A stretch of DNA of 64,000 bases from Gordonia soli NBRC 108243 (lineage in GTDB: Bacteria > Actinomycetota > Actinomycetes > Mycobacteriales > Mycobacteriaceae): positions 1-64,000 of the forward strand of contig NZ_BANX01000001.1 of assembly GCF_000334455.1 (NCBI RefSeq), given 5' to 3'. Every line of letters starts with the position of its first letter. Positions within the stretch are counted from its first letter, which is position 1. Of this stretch, positions 54,937-63,086 are shown one piece after another. The notes under the pieces were generated by a model, which made no database searches, was not told where the DNA came from, and was given only the letters and a program-made list of their open reading frames with translations. The position numbers and the translations under genes were made by a program.

Positions 54937-55338
54937 TCAGAACTTCAGCCCTCCCTCGCGGGCGGCATCGGCGAGCGCGGCGATACGGCCGTGGTACTCC
55001 TTGCCACCACGGTCGAACACGACGGCGTCGACGCCTGCGGACTTGGCGCGGGCGGCGATCAGCTCGCCGACCTTGCGCGCCTGCTCCGACTTGTCGCCGC
55101 CGGCTGCCCGCACGTCGGCCTCGATCGACGACGCGGCGGCCAGCGTCTTGCCGGCCAGGTCGTCGATGAGCTGCACGTGGATGTGGCGCGAGCTGCGCTT
55201 GACGGCCAGACGGGGCCGCTCGGGCGTTCCGTTGATCTTCTTGCGCAGACGGAAGTGACGACGGGTGGTCGCCGTGCGTCGGCGGGTGGAGACGTCCTTG
55301 CCCACCGGAAGGCGCTTGGTGGTTGCTGTTTCACTCAT
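54937..55338 (-). CDS. rplR: 50S ribosomal protein L18
   Basis: A 133-aa protein that binds 5S r[52 protein letters not shown] and the C-terminal [23 protein letters not shown] are conserved. The N-terminal about 15 residues ([15 protein letters not shown]) are a local extension. It follows rplF by 3 bases. Confidence 0.98.
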   Translation of the reverse strand: MSETATTKRLPVGKDVSTRRRTATTRRHFRLRKKINGTPERPRLAVKRSSRHIHVQLIDDLAGKTLAAASSIEADVRAAGGDKSEQARKVGELIAARAKSAGVDAVVFDRGGKEYHGRIAALADAAREGGLKF

Positions 55339-55341
55339 GGC

Positions 55342-55878
55342 TTACTTACCCGTCTTTCCGACCTTGCGGCGGATCTGCTCACCCTCGTAGCGAATGCCCT
55401 TGCCCTTGTACGGGTCCGGGCGACGCAGGCGGCGGATGTTCGCCGAGATCTGGCCGACTTGCTGCTTGTCGATACCCGACACCGAGAACTTGGTCGGCGA
55501 CTCGACGGCAAAGGAGATGCCCTCGGGAGCCTCGATCGGCACGGGATGGCTGTAACCGAGGGCGAACTCGAGGTCCTTGCCCTTCGCCTGGACGCGGTAA
55601 CCGACGCCGAAGATCTCCATCTTGGTCGTGTAACCCTGGGTCACACCGACCACCAGGTTGTTGACCAGCGAGCGGGAGAGACCGTGCAACGCACGGCTCT
55701 TGCGCTCGTCGTTGGGCCGACTGACGACAACGGCGTTGTCCTCCTTGGCCACGGTGATGGGCTCGGAGACAGTGAGGCTCAGTTCCCCCTTGGGGCCCTT
55801 GACCTTCACGTGCTGGCCGTCGACGGTGACGTCGACGCCGGCCGGGATCTCGATGGGGTTCTTACCAATACGCGACAT
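55342..55878 (-). CDS. rplF: 50S ribosomal protein L6
   Basis: A 178-aa two-domain protein near the factor-binding centre. [22 protein letters not shown], and the C-terminal signature GVDKQ-type seen as [17 protein letters not shown] and [16 protein letters not shown] are conserved. 12 bases separate it from rpsH. Confidence 0.98.
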   Translation of the reverse strand: MSRIGKNPIEIPAGVDVTVDGQHVKVKGPKGELSLTVSEPITVAKEDNAVVVSRPNDERKSRALHGLSRSLVNNLVVGVTQGYTTKMEIFGVGYRVQAKGKDLEFALGYSHPVPIEAPEGISFAVESPTKFSVSGIDKQQVGQISANIRRLRRPDPYKGKGIRYEGEQIRRKVGKTGK

Positions 55879-55890
55879 TGTGAGACTCCC

Positions 55891-56289
55891 CTACCAGACG
55901 TAAGCGAGGACTTCGCCGCCCACGCCCTGGTTGGCTGCCTGGCGGTCGGTGAGCAGGCCGGACGACGTGGAGATGATGGCCACGCCGAGGCCGCCCAGCA
56001 CCTTGGGCAGGTTGGTGGACTTTGCGTACACACGCAGACCCGGCTTGGAGACGCGTCGCAGACCAGCGATGCTGCGCTCCCGGCTGGGGCCGTACTTGAG
56101 GGCGACGACGAGGCTCTTGCCGACCTCTGCGTCCTCCGTGCGGTAGTCGGTGATGTAACCCTCGCGCTTGAGGATCTCAGCGATGTTCACCTTGATCTTC
56201 GACGAGGGAAGGGTCACCTCGTCGTGGTACGCCGAGTTGGCGTTGCGCAGACGGGTCAAGAAGTCTGCGATCGGATCAGTCATGGTCAT
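55891..56289 (-). CDS. rpsH: 30S ribosomal protein S8
   Basis: A 132-aa 16S rRNA-binding protein: [20 protein letters not shown] at the start and [26 protein letters not shown] at the end. In most actinobacteria rplE and rpsN/rpsZ precede it; here an EthD-like gene and a promoter do. ATG 56289 is chosen by homology to mycobacterial S8 (MTMTDPIA); SD AAAGGTTG lies upstream. Confidence 0.97.
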   Translation of the reverse strand: MTMTDPIADFLTRLRNANSAYHDEVTLPSSKIKVNIAEILKREGYITDYRTEDAEVGKSLVVALKYGPSRERSIAGLRRVSKPGLRVYAKSTNLPKVLGGLGVAIISTSSGLLTDRQAANQGVGGEVLAYVW

Positions 56290-56494
56290 GGTTGACCGGC
56301 AACCTTTCTCGTGGCGGTTCCCATACAGCGCAGTCCGGGGGATTCTCATCCCCTGGCCTCCGGTGGGCCTTCCACGAAGCGATTAGATTGGAAAAGGTTC
56401 TCGCCGTCGATGCCATCGGTTTGTCACCGGCACCGCCGACTGTTCAGTTGTGAGTGGTCGGCCTGGCACACACCGGTGCGCAGGCAACCGGTCT

Positions 56495-56523
56495 AGTGTA
56501 GAGAACCCGCGGCGCAGACCCAA
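56495..56523 (-). promoter_or_regulatory. Probable housekeeping-sigma promoter of the rpsH operon
   Basis: On the minus strand TTGGGT (56523-56518) and TACACT (56500-56495) are separated by 17 bases, a good match to the vegetative-sigma consensus. It lies about 200 bases upstream of rpsH, so the message would have a long leader. It explains how this half of the ribosomal operon is expressed on its own. Confidence 0.6.
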
Positions 56524-56577
56524 ATCGGCGCTGGTCGGACCCCTCGATCTGCGACCGGGAGTCGCCCACCACGGGTG

Positions 56578-57291
56578 TCAGGTCAGTCGCAGGTCGGTGC
56601 GCGAGGTCGGGACGACGTCGAGATGACGGTCGGCCCCGAACCGCGACACGCTGGTCAGCATCCTGTTCATCCGATCCTCCAGTTCGGCGTGGTCGCCACC
56701 GCTGCCGTAGAAGGCGTGCATGTCATGCACTGCCGCCGTCGGGAACAACTCTTCCACGATGGCGTCGACGTGTGGGGTCTCCGCGGTCAGCACGTCGTCG
56801 ACGATGTTCTGGACATAGCCGAAGGTCGCCTGCGTCGCGATCGCGACCGGCGTGTGGTCATCGAGCCACCGTCGACGCCACTCCTCGTATCCCAGGTCGG
56901 GGGGACGCCGCAGGAAGGCGACGTTCGCCAACGCCTCCACGCGACCCCCGCCGTCGGGAAGTCCGGGGTCCAGCGGCACCCGTTCGCTGACGCTCCATCC
57001 GACGATGTCGGCAGTGTCGGCCACGTCAGCGATGTCGGCGACGGCGCGACGGACGGCCTCGACGACGGACGGCCCGCTCGGCTCTCCCACCACGGGGTCC
57101 GTCCAGACCGAGATCACCGCCACGACCGGCGGGACCATCTCGTCGATACGCAGCGCGCCGACGACCGCGTCGTCGGAGACGTTGAGTTGCAACCGGGTGG
57201 CACCCGCGGAGACCAGCTCGGACCGTAGGCGGTCGGCATCCAGCGCAGGTACCCCCGTCTCGCTGCGCACCGCGAACACCAGCTTTCCCAT
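56578..57291 (-). CDS. EthD-domain protein
   Basis: A 237-aa protein of the dimeric alpha-beta barrel type. The C-terminal half has FLRRPPDLGYEEWRRRWLDDHTPVA and FGYVQNIV, the EthD pattern; the N-terminal half (KLVFAVRSETGVPALD, VISVWTD) probably repeats the fold. EthD proteins occur with P450s and cyclases with mostly unknown roles. GAGGAG precedes ATG 57291. It lies between a SorB-like gene on the other strand and the ribosomal operon. Confidence 0.75.
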   Translation of the reverse strand: MGKLVFAVRSETGVPALDADRLRSELVSAGATRLQLNVSDDAVVGALRIDEMVPPVVAVISVWTDPVVGEPSGPSVVEAVRRAVADIADVADTADIVGWSVSERVPLDPGLPDGGGRVEALANVAFLRRPPDLGYEEWRRRWLDDHTPVAIATQATFGYVQNIVDDVLTAETPHVDAIVEELFPTAAVHDMHAFYGSGGDHAELEDRMNRMLTSVSRFGADRHLDVVPTSRTDLRLT

Positions 57292-57455
57292 CGACCGCTC
57301 CTCTTCTCCCCTAGTCGTCCCCGCGGCTCGCCGTCCGACTCCTCGGCTCGGCGGCTCGTCTGCTCGTCGGCTCGGCGACCTGTTCCGCATCGCGAAGCTA
57401 ACGCGCGGTCGGGCACACGGTGGGAAGATGTCGGATTTGTCGGCATCATCGGGTG

Positions 57456-58544
57456 ATGAGCCGCCACCGGATCGACCGACGCCACTTCCTCGCCCTCGGT
57501 GTCGCCGGCGGTGCAGCTGCCCTGGTGAGCGCATGCGCCGGTGACGATGCGCGCACCACCTCCGGCCAGGCCTCATCGACCGACGCCGGCGGTGGCAGTG
57601 GTGTGCACACGATCGCCACCGGGCTGTACGTGCCGTGGGGTATCGCGTTCCTGCGGCACGGCACCGCGTTGGTGTCACAGCGAGACGAGGCGAGCATCGT
57701 CGCGATCGCGCCGGACGGATCGAAGCGGATCGTCGGCGACGTCGCCGGGGTCGCCCCGCGTGGCGAAGGCGGACTGCAGGGCATCGCGATGGCGCCCGGC
57801 GACGAATCGGTGGTGTTCGCGTACTACACCACCGACACCGACAACCGCGTGGCGACGATGACCTTCGACGGTGAGCGTCTCGGCGCGCCCCGACCGATCC
57901 TCACCGGCCTCGACGCCGCATACAACCACCACGGTGGAGCCCTGCTGTTCGATCGCGACGGCAGCCTGTTCGTCTCGGTTGGCGATGCCGCCCAGGCCGA
58001 CGTCGCCCAGGACACTGCTGCACTCAACGGCTCGATCCTGCGGATCGACCGCACGGGTCGGCCGTGGCCGGGCAACCCGTTCGGCAACGAGATCTGGTCG
58101 TACGGACACCGCAACGTCGAGGGGATGGCGTTCGACGCGGCCGGCGGTCTGTGGGCGACCGAGTTCGGGGCCAACAGCACCGACGAGTTGAACCTGATCC
58201 GCCGGGGCGGCAACTACGGGTGGCCACGATTCGAGGGCGACTCCGACGCCCCCGACGTGATCGCCCCCGAGGTCACCTGGACCACCGAGGAGGCCTCGCC
58301 CGCCGGCCTGGCGATCGTCGGTGAACGCGCGTACATGGGTGCACTGCGCGGCGAACGCCTGTGGCAGATCCCGCTGGCCCGCACGTCGACCGGCAGTCCG
58401 GCGGCCCGCTACGTCGGCGAGTACGGACGCATCCGCGCCGTCGCCGCGGCACCCGATGGCTCACTGTGGTTCGGCACCAGCAACACCGACGGGCGCGGCC
58501 GCGCCAGCGCCGACGACGATCAGATCCTGCGCATCACCGTGTGA
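57456..58544 (+). CDS. Sorbosone/glucose dehydrogenase-like exported lipoprotein
   Basis: A 362-aa six-bladed beta-propeller of the PQQ-dependent sugar dehydrogenase (GSDH) family. The N-terminus RHRIDRRHFLALGVAGGAAALVSAC combines a twin-arginine signal with a lipobox (VSAC), so it is Tat-exported and lipid-anchored. PWGIAFL, HHGGALLFDRDGSLFVSVGDA, IWSYGHRNVEGMAFD and GGNYGWPRF are the family motifs carrying PQQ and Ca sites. The substrate is unknown. ATG 57456 (or GTG 57453) has little SD. Confidence 0.88.
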   Translation: MSRHRIDRRHFLALGVAGGAAALVSACAGDDARTTSGQASSTDAGGGSGVHTIATGLYVPWGIAFLRHGTALVSQRDEASIVAIAPDGSKRIVGDVAGVAPRGEGGLQGIAMAPGDESVVFAYYTTDTDNRVATMTFDGERLGAPRPILTGLDAAYNHHGGALLFDRDGSLFVSVGDAAQADVAQDTAALNGSILRIDRTGRPWPGNPFGNEIWSYGHRNVEGMAFDAAGGLWATEFGANSTDELNLIRRGGNYGWPRFEGDSDAPDVIAPEVTWTTEEASPAGLAIVGERAYMGALRGERLWQIPLARTSTGSPAARYVGEYGRIRAVAAAPDGSLWFGTSNTDGRGRASADDDQILRITV

Positions 58545-58845
58545 GTTACGACGAAGCGACAGCGCGACCGTCTCACGCCGTGGACACGGCCTGCCCCATC
58601 CGGGTCCAGCAAGCACCCTCACCGGCGTGATGGGACGAAGCAGACGTGCGTGCGGTTGTCCGTGACGGCCGGGCGGCGGGGACGTTTTCCCGGTACACCT
58701 GCCCGCCGACCAGGAGTCGGCGTGCAGGTCGAGATGAACCGGATGGCGAAGCAGCGAGTTCCGGGATTCGTGATTTTCGGCTCGTGCTCGCGCGACTCCG
58801 GTTACGGTCTCGCCATGAGATCGCACACTCGCCGATGACACGAGC
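58545..58845. other. Intergenic region 58.5-58.8 kb
   Basis: About 300 bases between the SorB-like gene and a small membrane-protein gene. Short open frames on both strands have no SD and no recognisable product. I see no strong hairpin or operator. Confidence 0.5.
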
Positions 58846-59121
58846 GTGGTAACCGCTGCCGCTGCGATGATCTTCGCAGGCGCCGTATGCATCATCGCCG
58901 CGTACGCGACGCTCGGCTTGATGCGGGGGCTGCCACGGAGCAGCCGTCTCGTCGGCCGAGCGCGTCGAATCCGTGCACTTGCCCTCTCCGGCGCGGCCGG
59001 CGCTGCAGCCGTCGTCGCGCTCGCCTTCGATGCACTTGGCACGACAACCTGGTTGTGCGCCGCACTCATCCTCGTATCAGCCGCACTCATGGTCTACACG
59101 GCGCTCACCGCGGCGCCCTGA
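58846..59121 (+). CDS. Small membrane protein, unknown function
   Basis: A 91-aa protein with three hydrophobic helices (about residues 4-24, 45-63, 68-88) separated by an Arg-rich loop. It has no family signature. Codon use looks genuine. GTG 58846 has no clear SD; ATG at 58867 is an alternative start that would cut seven residues. Confidence 0.55.
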   Translation: MVTAAAAMIFAGAVCIIAAYATLGLMRGLPRSSRLVGRARRIRALALSGAAGAAAVVALAFDALGTTTWLCAALILVSAALMVYTALTAAP

Positions 59122-59631
59122 CCGTTCGGAGGGATGCGGATCTCCGTGACGCCACGGCCGCCACGGATTCCGGCATCGACTCACCGTGTCCGCACATCGC
59201 CTCCACCGGTGACCCGAACCGGACCGCACGCCGAGACTCTCGACGGCCGACCGGTGACACATCACAGTGAAATCATCGCGCACAACATCTCGCGGCACTC
59301 TGGAGTCAACGTCGGCCATACGCGTCCGTCGTATCCCGACAGTGGCCGTCTCTTTGGACGATACGAATGAATCGTCACCATCGGATTGGCGCCGTGCTGC
59401 ACAATGCAATCGACACATGACGGACTATCGCCAGCTGCGCACTCGCCAGTGTGACGCCGCAAAGGAAAAGCGGTATTGCGCACTGCGCGGAATACCGCTG
59501 TCGATTGACTCGACATTTCCAGGAGCAAACAGAAAGAGGTCTGCGTCAATGCGCCGATCAGGATAGCCTTTCGTCCGAAAGAACGATTGTGTCGGCAGAC
59601 TCACGCGCAGAAACCACGGAAGTGAGGACTA
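59122..59631. other. AT-richer intergenic region upstream of the polysaccharide operon
   Basis: About 510 bases with no gene I can support. It has lower GC than surrounding DNA and two hairpins: 59469-59499 (listed) and CTTTCG-TC-CGAAAG at 59568-59581. It probably contains the promoter and control sites of the operon starting at 59632, but I cannot place a -10/-35 pair. Confidence 0.5.
59469..59499. promoter_or_regulatory. Hairpin upstream of the polysaccharide operon
   Basis: AGCGGTATT (59469-59477) and AATACCGCT (59491-59499) are perfect 9-bp arms; between them GCGCA and TGCGC (59478-59488) extend the stem. It lies about 130 bases before the first gene. It may be a leader hairpin or an operator. 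Confidence 0.5.
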
Positions 59632-61554
59632 GTGCCCGAACGTCCATCCCTCTTTCGCGTCATTGTCGTAGCCGCACTGGTGGTGTCGTTATCCTGCACG
59701 GGCGGGGCAGTCTCGGCTGCAGCCCCCACCGACCCCGTGCCCCAACAGAGCTTCCAGTCGATCGGAACCGCTCCCGATGCCGCCTTCTCTTCCTATCGTT
59801 CGGAGTACAGCGTCGTCTTGCCGGTTTCGCCGGGGATCACCCCCACTCGGATAAGCGGAACCACGCAACTCCCACCGGGGGTGGTCGGCGGGTACATCGA
59901 TGTCTACGACGGCGAACGACTCCTCTCCCGAACGTCTGTGCCCAACGTTCCCAGCACCGGCATATCCCTGCCGTTGGTGGGTGTCGAGGTCGAGAACAAC
60001 GCGATCGACATCACGCTGCGCGCGTTCCTCTCGGTCGCGGGTATCTGCCAGTTCGACAGCCAGACGCCGTTTCGACTCGTCGACCTCGGGGTGAGCTATC
60101 AGGGGCGACCCGCTGTCCCGACCACGGTTGCCGACTTCCTCCCACCGATCCTCGATGTCCTGGACGTCTTCGTTCCGCAGGCCCCTTCGCCCGCGGAAGG
60201 CTCAGCAGCCGTCGAACTGGCCGCGGCCGTGGTTGCTCGCTACGGGACCGCGACCGTCGACATCCGTGTTCGAGCTCTTCAGGCAGGGCGCGAGGAGCCC
60301 ACCTCGGACTTCGCGCCGACCGAACGCCACATCGTCATCCGAGAAGACGCCGAGCCGGGCCTGCACCTCGAGAGCGGTCGATTCGGCCCCTACCTGATCT
60401 TGGGCGGGATCGGTCAACAACTACTTGCCCAGACTGCGCTTCTGACGTCGCAGCTCGAACAGATCGCGCTGACCTCGAGCGCGATCGCCGGACCGTCTGG
60501 TCCGGCACCCGAGTTGACTCCGCGCGCGACCACGCTCGCCGACCTCGGGGTCGGTGATCTCGACGTGGTTGCCGAGTCGCGACCGACCGTGAGTTTCGGC
60601 GTCGATCAGACCCGGCTCGGCAGGCCGGCGAAGAATGTTCGCGTGGAACTACGAGGGAGTTACACACCACCGCCAGAAGGCTCAGGTGGCCGACTCGCGG
60701 TGCGTGTCGGAGACACGGTGACAGACTCGTGGCCCACCGATCGGTCCGGGAACTTCGATCGGTGGCTCACCATTCCAGATCGCCTGCTCGAACGGTACAC
60801 ACAGGTTTCTGTCACCGTGGAGCGCGGCGACGACAACGGCGGGTGCGGACAAGGACAACGGACGTCGTTGTCCCTGGATTCGTCGAGTCCTCTCACCTTC
60901 GACAATGCAGATCCTCCACTTCCACCGGGATTGGGTTCGATACCCCAATCTCTGCAACCTCGCATCAGCCTGGGATGGTCGGTCGGCGACTTCGCAGATG
61001 TGGCGCGCGGGGTGGAGATCGTCTCGGGACTGCAGCGGATGACATCCGTACCGCTCGGGATCGACGTGCTGCCATTCCCAGACGCGAAATCATCTGGCCA
61101 GGGAACCATTCTGATAGACGCCCGAGGAGACGAGGCTCAGGATCTGCCACTGCCGGTGAGAGCCGACGGTGACACTGTGACCGTCACCGGCGACGGCGCG
61201 CCGAACACCCTCACGCTACAGCCCCAATTGCGCTTCGGAGCTCTGCAGGTTTATCGAGACGGGGCTCGAACGATCCTGGTTGCGACGTCGAATGGCGCCT
61301 CTAATCAGCTCGACGCGTTGGTCACCTGGCTCGGATCGGGTGCAGATCGGTGGCCGCAGCTGAGTGGCGACGCGGTGATCAAAGTGGCGGGCCGCGAGCC
61401 GCTGTCGGTGACTGCCCCGCCCGCACCGGAGGACACCTCAGCGAAGTGGTCACCCGGTAGGGTCGTAGCCGTCGCTGCCGCGGTCGTCGCCGTCGCAGTG
61501 ATCGGACTGAGCGTTGCGTGGCTTCTGCGGCGCCGGTCGCGACGCACACCGTGA
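59632..61554 (+). CDS. BcsB-like cellulose-synthase regulatory subunit
   Basis: A 640-aa envelope protein. N-terminal signal (LFRVIVVAALVVSLSCTGGAVSAAA, cleavage about residue 30), a large extracytoplasmic beta-rich domain, and one C-terminal TM helix (about 610-632) with a basic end. Organisation matches BcsB, which guides nascent cellulose out of BcsA. I see RLGRPAKNVRVELRGSYTPPP and SNGASNQLDAL, resembling BcsB regions. It begins with GTG 59632 and overlaps the next gene by 4 bp. A true polymer identity cannot be told. Confidence 0.78.
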   Translation: MPERPSLFRVIVVAALVVSLSCTGGAVSAAAPTDPVPQQSFQSIGTAPDAAFSSYRSEYSVVLPVSPGITPTRISGTTQLPPGVVGGYIDVYDGERLLSRTSVPNVPSTGISLPLVGVEVENNAIDITLRAFLSVAGICQFDSQTPFRLVDLGVSYQGRPAVPTTVADFLPPILDVLDVFVPQAPSPAEGSAAVELAAAVVARYGTATVDIRVRALQAGREEPTSDFAPTERHIVIREDAEPGLHLESGRFGPYLILGGIGQQLLAQTALLTSQLEQIALTSSAIAGPSGPAPELTPRATTLADLGVGDLDVVAESRPTVSFGVDQTRLGRPAKNVRVELRGSYTPPPEGSGGRLAVRVGDTVTDSWPTDRSGNFDRWLTIPDRLLERYTQVSVTVERGDDNGGCGQGQRTSLSLDSSSPLTFDNADPPLPPGLGSIPQSLQPRISLGWSVGDFADVARGVEIVSGLQRMTSVPLGIDVLPFPDAKSSGQGTILIDARGDEAQDLPLPVRADGDTVTVTGDGAPNTLTLQPQLRFGALQVYRDGARTILVATSNGASNQLDALVTWLGSGADRWPQLSGDAVIKVAGREPLSVTAPPAPEDTSAKWSPGRVVAVAAAVVAVAVIGLSVAWLLRRRSRRTP

Positions 61555-63086
61555 CCCAGCCCCACGGTGCGGTCGACACGATCACCGATCCGAGCACCGC
61601 CAAACCCTCGCCATCCATTCGCGGAGTGGCATACACGATTGTCGGGCGATGGCTCCTGATCGCGACGTGCGCCTCAGTCGCCTACTCGCACACGGCGGTC
61701 GCAGTCATCCAGGAGATGGGCACCGGCAATCTGATGGTGTATCTACCCCTGGTGTTCGTTCTGGCGGGGGTCGCGGCGCTCGGCATCGCGCTGCGCGTCG
61801 GACGTGAACTCCCGATACATGATCGACAGGCCGACGCCATCGTCGGCGGGCTGCTCCTGATCATCGCGGTGGTGACCCAGGGCCTGCTGAATCCCCGGTA
61901 CTCCAACGTCTACCTCCTCTTGCATCTGGATCTGCTGTCACTCTGGGTTTTCATCCTCGCGGGGTCGGTTCTCATGTTCGGCTTGCGGCCGACGGGCCGC
62001 TATTGGCAGGCATGGGTGATCTTGTTGACGATGTTCCCGTTCCCACCGAGACTTCTCATCCTCATTTTCGGGGGCTCCACAGTTGCGGCGGGCCTGGTTG
62101 TCCTGGTGGTGGCCGTCGTTGCAGCGGCAACAGCAACAGCACGGTCGTCGCGACGGGCGCTGACCGGCGCGCTCCTCGCCGCGCTGGTCGGGTTGACCGT
62201 GCTGGCGATCCTTCACGTCGGATTTCCGGGAGCTCCTCGCGCCGTGTACATCTGGTTGCCCTCGGTGGCCGCACCGGTGATCGCCGGTTTGATCATGTAC
62301 CACGACAGCTCCAGAACAGGACTCGTCACCAGGCGGATGTTCGACAGGCTCGATCGGCCGCTCGCCACCTCCACAGCGAGGAGACCGGCAATCGTCCTCC
62401 TGTTGGTGGGTGCGGCCGTTCACTTCATCCAGGTACCGACATTCGCCGTTCAACCGGCCGTTGAGATACCGCACCTACAGATCGGGCGCCCGCTGACAGT
62501 GCCGCCGCAATGGCGCGAAGTCTCGGTGCGAGAGTACGACTGGGCGAGACGCGTATACGGAACCGACGGATTGATGTATCGCCAAGAACTTGTGGCGCTC
62601 GATGGAAACCCAGCCTGGGACAGGGCCAACCGACCTCGGAAAATCGTCGCGGACACCATTTCCACCAACCGTCCGATCTTGTTCAGCGTGTATCCGGTGA
62701 ATGTCGTATACAACCTGGTCGGCGATCGGTTCAGTGACGATGTCCCGATCGATCTGGACCACGGGGTACAGGGCAGACTCAGCACTCTGGTCGACGACTC
62801 CGCGTTGCTCACCTACACCCGGATGACGTGGTGGTGGGGTGATGGCGCGCGAGCACAAGGGATCCAATTGTTGTCGGTGGACGATCATCAAGCGGGCGCG
62901 GTGTTCCCCCAACCCGAACTGACCACTGTCGCCAATGTCAATTCCGTACTGAGCGTGCTTTTTCGCGGTAACGCGATTGCTCAGGATCGAGATCCCAACT
63001 TCAAGGACCGTGATCTCATCGTGACCGCCGCCAACCAGATCATCGATGCCCAGGTGGAGGCAGCGGGACGAGCGGCAGCGTCATGA
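61551..63086 (+). CDS. Polytopic membrane protein of the polysaccharide operon, unknown
   Basis: A 511-aa protein with about nine or ten TM helices in residues 30-330 and a soluble C-terminal domain (about 335-511), probably outside the membrane, containing VPPQWREVSVREYDWARRVYG, MYRQELVALDGNPAWD and TWWWGDGA. The topology loosely recalls exosortase-type proteins with an EpsI-like tail, but I see no catalytic Cys/Arg/His set, so I make no family call. GTG 61551 overlaps the bcsB-like stop; an upstream GTG at 61518 is possible. The stop overlaps the glycosyltransferase start. Confidence 0.75.
   Translation: MTQPHGAVDTITDPSTAKPSPSIRGVAYTIVGRWLLIATCASVAYSHTAVAVIQEMGTGNLMVYLPLVFVLAGVAALGIALRVGRELPIHDRQADAIVGGLLLIIAVVTQGLLNPRYSNVYLLLHLDLLSLWVFILAGSVLMFGLRPTGRYWQAWVILLTMFPFPPRLLILIFGGSTVAAGLVVLVVAVVAAATATARSSRRALTGALLAALVGLTVLAILHVGFPGAPRAVYIWLPSVAAPVIAGLIMYHDSSRTGLVTRRMFDRLDRPLATSTARRPAIVLLLVGAAVHFIQVPTFAVQPAVEIPHLQIGRPLTVPPQWREVSVREYDWARRVYGTDGLMYRQELVALDGNPAWDRANRPRKIVADTISTNRPILFSVYPVNVVYNLVGDRFSDDVPIDLDHGVQGRLSTLVDDSALLTYTRMTWWWGDGARAQGIQLLSVDDHQAGAVFPQPELTTVANVNSVLSVLFRGNAIAQDRDPNFKDRDLIVTAANQIIDAQVEAAGRAAAS

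Noticed and set aside
61551..63086. Exosortase identity for the membrane protein
   Set aside because: Topology is suggestive but I cannot find the conserved Cys/Arg/His active-site set, so no family was assigned.
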